A stretch of DNA of 64,000 nucleotides from Gautieria morchelliformis (lineage: Eukaryota > Basidiomycota > Agaricomycetes > Gomphales > Gomphaceae): the NCBI GenBank assembly GCA_015179125.1, contig WHVA01000072.1, positions 238,354-302,353 on the forward strand, in the 5' to 3' direction. The translations under genes and the position numbers were made by a program. Position 1 is the first letter of the stretch. Every line of letters starts with the position of its first letter. Positions 1-12,300 of the stretch are shown one piece after another. The notes under the pieces were generated by a model. The model made no database searches. It worked only from the letters and a program-made list of their open reading frames with translations, and was not told the origin of the DNA.

Positions 1-389
1 CCGTTCCTAGGGGGCGTGCGGGCGGGATCATGAAGACCCGTTTCGTGTATTTACTCGCGGGTCGGCGGGGGGATTTGGAGGCTCTGGGAGGGGGTGGATA
101 AGGGCAAGGGTGCGGTGGCGGCGGTGGTGGTAGGCACGGGTAAGGGGGTTTGCGGGGCGTGTGGCGCTGCGGGTGCGCCTGTAGTTGTTGAGGGTAGTGG
201 CGGCATGTGTGTGCGGGGGTGCGGGGATGTGCCATGTGCCAGCATAGCTGTGGTCCACCGCGGCGACCAGGGGGCGACGAGGCACGCGGACCCCAGGTGA
301 GAGGTGCAGCGATGCATCGACGTCGGCCGCGCTATCCAGCCCTCTAGCACAGGCCCCAGCCCCAGCCTCAGCCCACTGCCCCACTGCGC

Positions 390-830
390 GGGGGGCTCGT
401 CCCCAGGCCCTGCCATGCCAATGGTGCGCACGCACTCCACGCCTACATGAAACTCACGCTCAGCCACGCCATTGAACTCCTGCACGGGCGCCGTCATGAA
501 GTACTCCTGCCGTCTGCAGGGGTCGGTGTCATCCCACGCCCGCCCTTGAGTGTGGTGTCATCGCGCATGCCCCTGTCTCCAACCTCACCCCCAAAAAATG
601 CACGCTCCTGCATGCCGAACCACGCCGAAGTCCCGTGCCACATACTCGCGCCTATTGGTCTTGAGCTCGCTCCACACGCATGCCTCGCACGGGCAGCACG
701 CGTCCTCCACGGGGAAGCCACCCGCGTTGCGGTAGGCGTGCATGTCATGCAGGCAGGAGCCGCTGCTCGGGGAGGCTGGGAAGAACTTCATGAGCTCGTT
801 GTGGCCGGTGGGCGAGGGCGGGAAGGGCCT
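390..830 (-). CDS. Unrecognised spliced gene, two exons visible (partial)
   Basis: I do not recognise the product. On the minus strand an open frame from about 830 down to 589 encodes a Cys-rich stretch (motif CCPCEAC). It ends at a GTGAGG donor at 588. A CTGCAG acceptor at 514 gives a 75-bp intron, a normal length for a basidiomycete. The frame rejoins exactly at 513 and continues (QEYFMTAPVQEFNGV) to about 390. Both exons keep protein-like composition only on this strand, whereas the plus-strand frames are low in complexity. The real start and end are not determined. The surrounding 1 kb is markedly richer in G+C than the following transposon DNA. It may be the edge of a host gene or a gene relic. 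Confidence 0.35.
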
Positions 831-1720
831 GCCGTGGGGCGGGAGAGCGGTGCGGGGTGTGAGGGGCGGAAGGGTCGAGTCTAGGGAGCAGCGAGTGGCG
901 TTCGGTAAGAGACATGAGGGACTGGGCAACGGGACGTACCATCCGCGTCTCCAGGGTTGTGCTTGTGTCTCTGTGTGGGTCATGCCGGCGGATGGATGGA
1001 TGGCGAGACGTCTCACTGTCCCAAGAGGCTTTCACAGAAAGGTGCTGACCGGTTCTGTTAGTTCTCAAAATACTAACGTACCTCATTGACATGCTTGTCA
1101 GAAATATTGGAGGAGGGATCGTTGATGTACGTGTTGTACACAGGGGATGGGTCAAGCGAACGCCCAACTCACCATCTTCCTTTTCACAGCCTCAATTGGT
1201 CTCTCTATCAAATCGTGCGACAGCTTCCGCCACAAAGAATAGCTGGGACAGCTACCTGGTGCAGTGGTGGAGAACCTGGGATCACTCAGGTTGCAGCTGA
1301 GCGTGCAGGCGATCCGGTAACCGTGCAGGAGGGATCAATCTCGCGTGTGCGGTCAGGCTGAGTTCAAGACTCTGTCCAACCAGGACACGGGTATAAGGAG
1401 GAGAGTGGGAGAAGAATACTACGTGTGCTACGACAAGGCGAGTTGAGGGGCTGACCGTGGTGGCGATGGCGAGAGCGAAGGATGAAGAGCGCACATACAT
1501 TCGTTCTTGCATTAGTCAGCCAGGTTGTACTCCGACTCGTCTGGTGCCTTTCGCCTTTGGCCGGAAATCGATTATCTTGCCTACTAGGTATTAGTGCAAC
1601 TCGCGATCATACCGCAGACACTTGCACTAGTACTTAGTTGACTTCTGGATATTGATCATGATTATATAAAAAAAAAGTCTCATTCGTCATTTGGACAGTG
1701 CAATTTTTCCTGTACCTAAA
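831..1720. other. Stretch without recognisable gene
   Basis: GC-rich up to about 1,500 and AT-rich after that. Short open frames occur on both strands but none shows a family motif or convincing splice structure. It ends at the 3' terminus of Helitron A. Confidence 0.5.
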
Positions 1721-1790
1721 CTAGGTGGGTACCTGCGCGAAACCTTTTGCGTGGGGGTTTAGGTCAAATGCATCGGTAAGGTCAAATGCA
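1721..1790 (-). other. Helitron A 3' terminus
   Basis: CTAG at 1721-1724, then a degenerate inverted repeat (about 1731-1757) at the position where Helitron B has a perfect hairpin, then two copies of a 17-18 bp repeat (AGGTCAAATGCATCGGTA type). The same order at 18612-18766 in Helitron B identifies the end. Confidence 0.8.
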
Positions 1791-1961
1791 TCAGTAAATT
1801 CACAGGCATTGAGACAATAAAAACTTGCATCAAGAAAAAGTATACTAAGTAAATACTAAGTAAATTGTATCAGGGAAGTGAATGTTACAGTTCAAGGAGC
1901 TCTAAGCAATACATCTTCATATACAATATTTTTGGTTTGCACACCCTCCTCAAGCAAGACC

Positions 1962-4128
1962 TTAACCCTGTTCCAGTTGGTCCCCCTTGATACACCAACA
2001 TACAATTGACCATGTCCAATCACTGGATATCTCAGGTCCAGCCCAACCGTTACCCAAAGACTGTCCCTGAGACTTGTTGATAGTCATTGCAAATGCCAAA
2101 TGCACTGGAAACTGCCTCCTTTGCAGCACAAATGGCAATCCTCCCTCTGATGGCTTAATGATGATCCTGGGGATGAAAGCAATATTTCCCGCACGTGGAC
2201 CTGAGATGATCCTGACCTCCAACACTCTAATGTTTGTCCTCACCAACCGCAGCCTTGTCCCATTGCATAGTCCTTGCCTCTGATCCAAATTGCACAACAG
2301 CATCAGAGGCACTCCAGGCTTGACTTCCAAGCGAGCAGGAGGAAGACTGCCCATCTCTATGGAATTCAGATACTCTGCAGGATACCTATCTGCATCATCG
2401 GATTCTGTAATGGAATTTGCACAGTGCAAGACCTGAGCATCACCTGAAAAACTCCCTAAACACCATGAAATTGATCTCATTGACCTCAGTGTTTCTGGCA
2501 CAGAGGATGGCCCGCTCCAAAAAGTAATCATCCTGGGCAGGGACTGGATTGCCAATGCCAGGGTATATTTCCTGGATCAGATCTTCAATTCCAGGGCCAC
2601 AGACCATGTGTTGAGGGAGTGAGAGGGTATGATCCAGTGGGAGATCCTTTCCCTGGCCCACATTCTGCAGCCATTCTGCAAATCTGGCTCTGTCAGGGTC
2701 ATTTCTCACCCGCATGTTCTCTGTCAGATGGAGGACCTTGATCTTTGGCCACAGATATGACTTATGAAGGGTAGCTCCCACGATATCCTCCTTGGAGCCT
2801 TTAGGGACAATTGGGAGAGTCTGCTGAAAGTCACCTCCAAATGCAACTGTGATGCCACCAAAGGGTCGGTCAGGCTGGTCAAGGAAATCCCTCAGTGTCC
2901 TGTCAATGGCCTCTATGGCATGGTGATGCTGCATTGCAGCCTCATCCCAGATGAGGAGACTGGCCTTTCTCAGCATGTCAGCCTTGTCAGAGTTCTTTCT
3001 GATGGAGGAGAGAGAGCGCTCATGGACAGGAATGGGAATTCCAAGCATGCTATGAGAGGTTGTACCCTTAGTGAGGATAAGTGGAGCCATTGCAGATGAG
3101 GCTACTGCAATCAAAATGAGGCTCTTCGCTCTACAGGAGTGGATTAGAGTGTTCCACATGAACGATTTCCCTGCACCACCTGAGCCAGTGACGAAAAACA
3201 TTTGTCCATCAGGTTTGCCCCAAGCATCTTTGGTCAGTGCCGACCATAATATCTGATCATGCGCAGACCTTTGCCCCACATTCAGCTTGGGAACCTCCTC
3301 ATCAGCCTTTTCCCTCTCTTCAACAGGGTCATAGTCCCTCTGCTCAGCTATGAACCTGTTTCCAATGAGGGCCTCCCACTCGCCTGCCACCCGAGGCATA
3401 TCATCAAAGCTGCTCAAGGACATTCCACCCTGCTGGAGGATTTTATCCAAGAGAAAAAGGCCAAAATCATAAACCTGATCATCCTGTGGATCATGCATAT
3501 GGTGTCTGATTTGGAGCTGATGTCTGAGATCATCACATATGTGCTCCTTGAAGCCGTCCCATAGTCTGCCAGGCTGCGATGGATTGCAATGGCCAAGGAT
3601 GGTGGCAAAGAGATGTCTGAGCTGAGCACCTGTTTTCATGGCACTGGCTTCCTGGAGACACAACCTCAGCTCCTGATCATCATCCAGAAGTCCCATTGCA
3701 TGACAGACCTCCTTGTAAGTAGCGTATTGTATGCCATCCACTGACCTAAGCTCCTCAAAGGATCTAGCCCCCTTGACCACTGTGAGGAGAGTGCGCACAA
3801 AAAATCTCTCTCCTGATTTAGGGCTTGCAAAGTGAAGGCGACCGATGCTATAACCTCCTTGGCATGGTGTCCATACCTTTTCCTCTGATTTCCAGGTAAA
3901 CTGCTCAGGAAACTCCACATAGAGCAGATCACGTGCTTCAGGGTACATATCATTGGCCTCAAAGTAAGCCATGAGTGGTGTCTTTTTTGCCTCAGCCCTA
4001 ATGAGGATGTTGTCCACATCCTCATTGGGATCAAAGATGATTGTGTGGTGGTCCTTTTCATGGACTGGGAGTGCCATGACTGCAGGCACCTGGGTGTGGA
4101 TTTCCCGCTCCAGCAACCTCCAACAGGC
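1962..4128 (-). pseudogene. Helitron A Rep-helicase, helicase half
   Basis: C-terminal half of the Helitron transposase: a Pif1-type superfamily 1 DNA helicase. Visible motifs are Walker A (GSGGAGKSF, about 3165-3195), Walker B (LLIWDEAAM, about 2935-2962), FGGDFQQTLPIV, and the C-terminal AMTINKSQGQSL block near 2050-2090. Compared with the intact Helitron B frame there is a frameshift near 2450 (just before SGDAQVLHC) and another near 2045, after which the last 40 or so residues are out of frame. The upstream end is the copia target site at 4124-4128. The Rep half lies on the other side of the copia element from 9370. Confidence 0.9.
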
Positions 4129-4616
4129 TGTTGGGTGCATTTATGCTCCTGCACCAAAATCAAGCATAATATGTTTGATTTATTGTGTGATGTTTCAATG
4201 TCTTCTCACATTGTTCTTGTACCATGCACTCACTTCTCTGATTATTTTCGAAATTTTCCAGTCACTCCCTATCTCTCCATTTCATTTTGTTATTTCTATT
4301 TTCACAAGCGGTTGCACCCAGCGGAGTTTGAAATGACTTCGACGCGCGAGCTCTTGAGCGCTAAAGGGCCGGGTGCATGTATATGCCTTCTGAGACAGGA
4401 TAGTGCTCCTCTCTCAGTGACAATAAATTCACTGAGAGAGGTGAGTAGCATTCTTTATATTTTCATAGCATGTTGACTGAAAATCATGTAGTGAATTTGA
4501 TTCTAGGTATTGTATTAATATAACAGTGACAATAAATTCACTGAGAGAGTGAATTTGATTCTAGCTTTCTAAGAACTCTACCGAACCTTCCCTGCCATAA
4601 CCCCAAGTTGCTGACA
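4129..4616 (+). repeat. copia 5' LTR
   Basis: 488 bp, starting TGTTGGGTGC and ending GTTGCTGACA (TG...CA ends). It contains a 12-bp perfect inverted repeat with a 10-nt loop at 4408-4441, whose loop and right arm are repeated at about 4526-4551. The sequence just inside (AGGGTTATGGGCCC) does not resemble a standard tRNA primer site beginning TGG. Confidence 0.95.
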
Positions 4617-4622
4617 AGGGTT

Positions 4623-6053
4623 ATGGGCCCCGCAGACACTTCGCAGAAACTTTTGGGTGTGGAGAAGCTTGCAACAGATGGAAGTAATTGGCCTCTGTGG
4701 CGAGCTACTCTCACAAGTTATTTTGAGTCCAAAAATCTACTCAGGCATATAGAAGGGAGAGCCATTCGACCTCCTGATCCTCCAGTCATGCCCCCAGGCC
4801 ATATTCTTACAGAAGCTGAGGAAACTCAGATAGAGAAGGCTGAGGAGAAGGTGGAGAAGTATCTTGCCAGAGAAGGACAGGCAAAAACCCAAATAATCGT
4901 CTCAGTGTCAGAGTCACTAGCTCTGATGCTACAGAAGAAGCATACAGCAAAAGAAGTCTGGGATGCATTGGTCAATGAGATGACCAAAAAGCCCAAGATG
5001 GTCCTCACCAACCTACAGAGACAGCTTCGCAGTATGAGGTGTCCTGAGGATGGAGACTTGAGAGATCACTTGGACAAGGCCCAAGACCTCTATGCTCATC
5101 TTAATGAGATGGGAGCCAGAATTTCTGAAGGAGAGTTCACGGATATCATCCTTGCGTCACTTCCACCCTCCTATGAGGCAGTTATGAATGCCCTTACCAC
5201 GTCGCTCGAAGAATGTGGAATGCCCTTAGTGCCTGATGATATTATCAGAGTACTAAAGGCTCAATATGACAGGAGAAAGACCCTTAACATTTCACAAGAA
5301 GAGTAGACATTTATTGGTTCATCTACGAAAGGGCAGAAGGGCCGGAAAGACCCGAAGGTGCCTACATGCACTAATTGCCACAAGCCTGGACATGCTATCG
5401 AGAGTTGCTGGGCTAAAGGAGGTGGTAAAGAAGGCCAGGGGCCACGTCAGAAAAAGAAAGCCAAAGCCAAAAAGAAGAAGGGCAAAGCCAAGGCGAATGT
5501 TGCTGAAGAAGTGTCTTCTGAGGAGGATGAGAGTGGCAGTCCAGCCTCTTTCGCCAATTTTGACTGCTCCAATTTGAGTAGTCTATCCTTAGACACTGTT
5601 GTTATCCTCGACACTGGAACGACCGCGCATATGACCCCTCACAAGAATTTATTGAGGGATTACAGTCCATTCTCACAACCTCGCACAATTCGTGCAGCCA
5701 ACAAAGGCACTTTTGATGCAGGCTCACTCGTGCTATCTAATACAATTGGAGATAAGACTGTGAAGATCACATTGAAGGATACGTTCTACGCGCCCAAAAT
5801 GGCTGTTACCCTGATCTCAATTGGCTGGTGCGATGATGCAGGCTATAACACTCAAATAGCCGATCAGAAATGCACAATATCCAATCGTAAAGGTAGGATA
5901 TTGATGCAAGCACCGAAGCTGAATGGCTTATATCGATTTGACTTACAACACACAAGTGCCGAAGCGCATATATGCGCATCAGCCATGGAGATACATCAGA
6001 AAATGGGGCACATTTCACAAAAGTCCTACAGCATTTGCTCAACCGTGGCCTGA
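4623..6053 (+). pseudogene. copia gag, zinc knuckle and protease
   Basis: Single frame from ATG 4623, with an in-frame TAG at 5304-5306. The first part is a Ty1/copia Gag (UBN2-like, about 227 codons, helical and charged). After the stop the same frame continues with a lysine-rich linker and a CCHC knuckle (CTNCHKPGHAIESC, about 5370-5410). The aspartic protease follows, with motif VILDTGTTAHMTP near 5600-5640. The frame runs out at 6053 near the start of the integrase zinc-binding region (HQKMGH), where a one-base frameshift moves pol into the next frame. Copia Gag-Pol is normally one frame, so the TAG is more likely mutational than a programmed readthrough site. Confidence 0.9.
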
Positions 6054-8863
6054 TATTAGGCATTGAATTGAGCTCAACAGGCGACAAGGTTGTTTGCGAT
6101 GCGTGCATTCAAGCGAAGATTGCACGTAAATCACTTCCTCAGGAACCCAGAAGCCGATCTTCAAAATTCGGTGACAGAATTTATTCTGATGTCTGGGGAC
6201 CAGCGAGACACTCCACAATTGACAAGAAATCCTATTATGTGTCTTTCATCGACGACTATTCAAGGGAATCGGTTATCTATTTGATGGCAAACAAATCGGA
6301 GGCATTTTCAAAATACAAACTCTACGAGGCTTTGATACTTCGACAGAGGAATGTGCACATCAAAGCACTTGTTTCCGACAGATGGGGCGAATACACAAGC
6401 TCAGAATTCGAACAGCATTTAGCCAAGCAAGGCACGAAGCATCGGTTAACCGTACACGACACCCCAGAGTCAAATGGTGTTGCTGAACATCTAAACCGAA
6501 CTCTAGTTGAAAGAGCTCGTGCCATGCTATTGGAATCAAGTCTTCCTAAGACCTTATGGGGCCATGCAATTTTGCATGCCAATTATCTTAGGAATAGGAC
6601 GCACACAAGAGCTTTGCCAGACAAAACCCCTTTTGAAATGATCCATCACGAGAAACCGAACCTGAAGGACATACACGTGTGGGGAATTGAAGTCTACGTT
6701 AAAGTCAAAGAGGGAAACAAACTAGCAGCCCATGCCAAAAGAGCTCGGTGGATAGGAATCTCTGGACAGAGCCATGGTCACTGCATCTACGGGCCTGACT
6801 CTCAGAAGGTTTCTGTCGAGTGGAATGTTATATTTGACTCAGAGATGAAGGGGGGCAAAGCTCCAATCATCTCTATTGAAGAGTCACAGTTACCTACATC
6901 CAGAAAAGTGATACAGGCCATTTTGGTGCCAGCACTGATGCCTAGTTGCTTAGTCAGCGAGGAGGCAAAGATCGAGGAAATTGATGATAATGAACCAGAG
7001 GAACGTCTTGAAGAGCTGCAACCCAGTCAGACTGTTGATGTCAGACCTAGAGAAGCTGCTCCAACAAGGAGAAGCGAGAGGATCCGTCAGCAGCAGGAGC
7101 GGCCGGCCCCAAGTGGTCCCGTAACAAGATCTCAAGCTAAGAGACATGCTGGTACAGACATCACTACACTAGCTTACGAGGACATTGAGGACCATCAAGA
7201 CAAATTATTTGAACAAGATTTATCCTCTGAAACTGACGGCATCAGTGATTATAACCTTGCCATCAGTACACTTTCGACCTCCGATCAAAACAAAGATAAA
7301 GTGCTGCTGGATTTGAATCAGACCGAGCCTAGCAATGCAGATGAAGCCTTAAATGATCCTATGTGGAAAGCATCAATGGATAAAGAGTACAAGGTGCTAC
7401 TCGACAAAGGTGTATGGGAAGTGGTTAAACCACCTCCTGGGGCAAATATTGTCGGAAATAGATGGGTATTCCTCTGGAAACACAATCCAGAAGGTGAACC
7501 CATTACACCTAGATTGAGGATGGTCGCCCAAGGCTTTACACAAAGTTTTGGAGTCGACTACAATGAAGCCTATGCACCTGTTGCTCAGATGACTTCCTTA
7601 CGGATTATATGCGCCATTGCTGCTAGGAACAATTGGCCTATTCACCAAATGGATGTGGACAGTGCGTATTTGAATGCTACACTGCCAGAACCTATTTACA
7701 TGAGACAGCCGTATGGATATGAGACCGGAGACAAAGATGATGTCCTCTTGCTGAAGAAAGCACTTTACGGCCTCAAACAGTCTGGAAGGGAATGGTACAA
7801 ACGTCTGAGTGGTGAATTTCTCAAGTTAGGATTCACTAAATCAGCTTTGGATGGAGCTGTATTTTCCAGACGTGGACCGTGAGGGCATGCGATTATTGCA
7901 ACGGCAGTGGATGACCTCACTATCACAGCTGAGAGTCAACCAATCCTCGATGGGGTAAAGCATGACCTTGCCCAGATTTTCAGTATGAAAGATCTAGGCG
8001 AGATTCACTGGCTTTTGAACCTCAAAATCGAAAGAGATTGGAATAACAAATCGATTGCAATATCACAAGCCGCATACATCCAGAAAATTATCAAAAAATT
8101 CAATCTGGATGATGCCAAAACATTTTCCACACCTCTCGACCCAGCCGTTAAATTATCCAGGGACCAATGCCCTTCTACAGATGAAGACAAACAGAAGATG
8201 TCAAGAATTCCATACAGACAAGCGATAGGATCATTGATGTGGGCAGCTGTAGCCACTCGACCAGACATTGCATTCGCAGTGTCACTACTTTCTCAATTCC
8301 TCGAAAACCCAGGTTTAACTCATTGGAATGCAGTCAAACGTGTCTTTAAATATCTAAAAGGCATGATGGACTACAAATTGACACCTGGGAAAAATCGAGA
8401 CGGCCTCATTGGGTATTCAGACGCGGATTGGGCTTCACAAGAGCACAGGCACTCATACTCGGCTTATATTTTTCAGATTGATGGAGGGACAGTATCATGG
8501 AGTTGTCAAAAACAATCCATAGTAGCCCTATCATCAACTGAAGCCTAATTCGTTGCCCTGACTCATGCGAGCAAAGAAGCCCTATGGATGCGCCACTTTA
8601 TTTCTGAAGTATTCCAACCGCTGAATTATCCCATCAAACTTTATTCAGACAATCAATCACCCATTGCCATCATCTATGGCACTCAACAACACATGAGAAC
8701 CAAGCATTTCGACATTAGATTATATTTCATTCGAGATATAGTCGAAGATGGAGAAATTAAGCTTGTGTACCTACCAACGGAACACATGCTAGCCGATCTT
8801 CTCACTAAAGGACTTCCTAGTCCTAGAGTGAGAATCCTCAACGAGAGAATCGGAATATATTAA
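5972..8863 (+). pseudogene. copia integrase, reverse transcriptase and RNase H
   Basis: Continuation of pol after the frameshift at about 6010. The integrase keeps the second half of its HHCC finger (CDACIQAK, about 6097) and the catalytic region (IYSDVWGP, VSDRWGEYTS, NGVAEHLNRTL). The RT follows (GNRWVFLWKHNPEGE, QMDVDSAYLNATL, ALYGLKQSGREWYK), with AVDDLTI at about 7903-7920 in place of the usual YVDD. RNase H shows GYSDADWASQ, YSDNQSPIAI and KHFDIRLYFIRD. In-frame stops occur at 7880-7882 (TGA) and 8546-8548 (TAA); the same frame continues to 8863. All domains are recognisable, and the element is recent but inactive. Confidence 0.92.
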
Positions 8864-8876
8864 GCTTGAGGGGGCG
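8862..8876 (+). other. copia polypurine tract
   Basis: Purine-rich run (AAGCTTGAGGGGGCG) directly before the 3' LTR at 8877. This is the expected position and composition of a plus-strand primer. Confidence 0.75.
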
Positions 8877-9364
8877 TGTTGGGTGCATTTATGCTCCTGC
8901 ACCAAAATCAAGCATAATATGTTCAATTTATTGTGTGGTGTTTCAATGTCTTCTCACATTGTTCTTGTACCATGCACTCACTTCTCTGATTATTTTCGAA
9001 ATTTTCCAGTCACTCCCTATCTCTCTATTTCATTTTGTTATTTCTATTTTCACAAGCGGCTGCACCCAGCGGACTTTGAAATGACTTCGATGCGTGAGCT
9101 CTTGAGCGCTAAAGGGCCGGGTGCACATATATGCCTTCTGAGACAGGATAGTGCTCCTCTCTCAGTGACAATAAATTCACTGAGAGAGGCGAGTAGCATT
9201 CTTTATATTTTCATAGCATGTTGACTGAAAATCATGTAGTGAATTTGATTCTAGGTATTGTATTAATATAACAGTGACAATAAATTCACTGAGAGAGTGA
9301 ATTTGATTCTAGCTTTCTAAGAACTCTACCGAACCTTCCCTGCCATAACCCCAAGTTGCTGACA
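8877..9364 (+). repeat. copia 3' LTR
   Basis: 488 bp, the same length as the 5' LTR with 11 base differences (ten transitions, one transversion). Ends in GCTGACA and is followed by the CAGGC target copy at 9365-9369. Confidence 0.95.
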
Positions 9365-12300
9365 CAGGCCTCATGAGCACTGACATAGCGAGCATCCAGG
9401 TACTGCTTAATTTCATCCTTGCTGAGACCCAACTCCATCGTGGTCCAATCATGGCCCTTGTAGAGATACTTGTGGATATACTTGATACACCCCACATTGA
9501 TGGTGAGTTCAGCATTGATGTGACACAGGAGTTTGAGCAAGAGCAGAGCAGAGTATGGAACAACCCATCTGTTGTCCAGCATGTTGCCCCTGACATTGTG
9601 CTGCCTTCAATCATTGCGACGACGATATTTTGGATATCCATCCTCATTCAGACTGGTTTCCTCACAGAAGGGCTTTGGGAAGTTTTTGTTGCACTTGCCA
9701 TTTTCCATGCAGGGTGCGTCTCGATTCATTTCTCCACAGGGACCATGTGTCATCAAGTCACATACCAAGCGGTAGAGGATGGGATGAGTCTCTGGATCAG
9801 GGAACTCTGCTGAAATCATAGAATCCACCTCATGTGGATGCCTGATCTTGGAATCTCTTGCAAACCAGATAAGAATATGCATGTGTGGGAGTCCCCTTTT
9901 CTGGAATTCAATGGTGTGGACGTGAGCAACGGTTTCCCCAAAAATCTTTTCCTTGACGATCAAGTTAATGAGGTATTTCTTTTTGAGATGGAACACCTGT
10001 GACACCAAGTCAGGTCTGTCCTGAGGTGATTGTCCAGGTAACAATGCATCCAATATCTCCTGCCAGTTGGGATTGGCAGTCATTGTAATAAAGAGATCGG
10101 TTACACCAAACTTCCTTGAAATGGCCAGAGAGTTCTGCAGGTTGTACTGCATGTCCCATGTCCCTCCTTGAAATGTGGCAGGCAGAATGGATTTTGTGCC
10201 CAAGCTGTTTGCATCTCTGTCATTGTCATTGCGATTAAATGCATCCACCATCTGGTTATACACCTCAGCACACAGAGTGTGTTGATTTGTCCTGATCCAC
10301 CTCAGCCTGCTTTGCTCCGCAGTGGCCCAACAGTCTAAAATGTACTGCTGGAATAACTTGCCAGCATGCAGGAGTGTTGTAGGTTCATCTCTCCTCTGGA
10401 AGAGATGAAATGAATGGTACTGAATTTGGGTGACCTGCCCCCGTCTGTTTGGGTTGGCCTCCCGAGCACGCTCTGGGTCACGATAAGGAATACCTGGTTT
10501 CCATCCCAACTCTGCCCTGGGAAAGAGAAAGACATAGTGAAGAGAGGCATAGTTTGGATTCATATCAGATACCCTTTTGAAAGGTCCACCTTTGAGCTGG
10601 ACAATAATATCCCTAGGTTCAAGGTCAATGCCATCCGCAGGAAGAACCACTGCAATCTCATCTGCAGTAGGGATATTATACCTCCTAGGATCCCTGTGTT
10701 CCCTGTATGCGAGCCTCGCCTGGATCTCACCATTCTGTCCCTGATCCCTGAGCCTCTCATCTGCTTGTTTATATATGGCGACATGAGGATTGCAGACCAT
10801 GAGCATTTCCTGCAAGTCTCCCATGACAGTTGGAGACAGACCTGGGTTACGTGTCTTCCTCTTTGCCAAAGCCAATGCTGGATCATATATGTAAAGCTGG
10901 GCATACATTGTATCCGGTTCATGGTCTGGGAGGAGAGAGCCATGAAGATGATACAGTTCACCCTGTAGCTTGAGGACATATGGACCACGACCCGCCCGAA
11001 GCAAATCTTTCTCAAAGTTGGCCCCCAAGGAGGTGAATGCAAACACAGCATTATACTGCCTGATATTCTGGCGAAACTCTTTTGCCTCAGGGTCTTGGCC
11101 TTCTAAGAGCCATCTCAAAGGCTGAGGGGGCACTGGCAGCTTTGGAAGCTGCACCTTTCCTTTTATACAGCAATCACCAAAACGGTCCTCCGCATTTGTA
11201 GAGCTTTGCAGATGCTCTGCAAACCAGTGCAATGCTCCACATTTAGGACAGGCCACTTCCATGGGACCCAGATCATGAGACTGCACATCTGCCTCAATTA
11301 TTTGAGAGCGACCTAGTGAAATAGGAGGAGGTCGCTGAGGACGTTGCCAAGGTATGGGGAGTGGAGGAGGCAGCTGAGGTGCAGGGAGTGGCTGAGGATT
11401 GGGAGGTGGTGGTGGATGAGGTGGTACCAATGGAGGTCTGAGAATTGCATCTTCCTCTTGCCTGATTGCATTAGCCTGGGCCTACAATGCTGCCACTCCT
11501 GCAGAACCCACAACAGGAGGATTAGCCCCCCGTCTACGTCTATCCAATTGCTGCAATATAGCAGCCTGCTGATCCGCCTGAGCACGCAAGTCTGCAATAA
11601 ATGCAGAACCTACTACAGGTGCTGGCTGTACAGGGTCTGGCTGATTTCCTCTCACAGGCTGTAACCGAGGGAGAGCTGCTCTCTGAGCAAGGAGGGCTGC
11701 CGCCTGCACTCTGGGACTGGGATCAGGAGGATGTGATGGCCCAGCAACAGGTTGTTGACGTGATGATGGTGCAAGTATGGGAGGGCGTGACGGCCCAGCA
11801 ACAGGTTGTTGACGTGATGATGGTGCAAGTGGGGGAGGGAGTGATGGCACAGCAACAGGTTGTTGACGTGACGATGGTGCAAGCATAGGAGGGCGTGATG
11901 GCCCAGCAACAGGCTGTTGACGTGACGATGGTGCAAGTGGGGGAGGGAGTGATGGCCCAGCAACAGGTTGTTGACCTGACGATGGTGCAAGCATGGGAGA
12001 GTGTGATGGCCCAGCAACAGGCTGTTGACGTGATGATGGTGCAAGAATGGGAGGGCATGATGACCCAGAAACAGGTTGTTGATGTGATGATGGTGCAAGC
12101 ACGGGAGGGTGTGGTGGCTGTTGACGTGAGGATGGTGCAAGTGTGGGAGGGCGTGGCGGCCCGGCAACAGATTGTTGAAAAGGATGGGCAACATTGCTTC
12201 CAGGAGGAGGGTGAGGGATGGCAAAAGATGGGGGTGGAGGGGGTGACTGGTCCCGAGCTCTGATACGCGCTCTCCGATCAGTGAGTGGAGTCATTCACTG

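Larger units (their letters stand above)
4129..9364 (+). mobile_element. Ty1/copia LTR retrotransposon inserted in Helitron A
   Basis: Complete element of 5,236 bp: 5' LTR, gag-pol, polypurine tract, 3' LTR. It is flanked by a 5-bp duplication CAGGC (4124-4128 and 9365-9369). Helitron B carries the uninterrupted target at about 21,035-21,050 (ccaacaggcctcatgagc). The domain order protease-integrase-RT-RNase H places it in Ty1/copia. The LTRs differ at 11 of 488 positions. The coding frame has three in-frame stops and one frameshift, so it is not autonomous now. Confidence 0.95.

Noticed and set aside
5304..5306. TAG between copia Gag and its zinc knuckle as a programmed readthrough codon
   Set aside because: It falls inside what is normally one continuous copia Gag, and the same element has two further stops and a frameshift, so mutation is more likely.
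11601..12263. Plus-strand frames rich in VMMVQ and minus-strand Leu/His-rich frames
   Set aside because: Products of the 54-bp repeat read in wrong frames; the Helitron frame is the Pro/Ser one.
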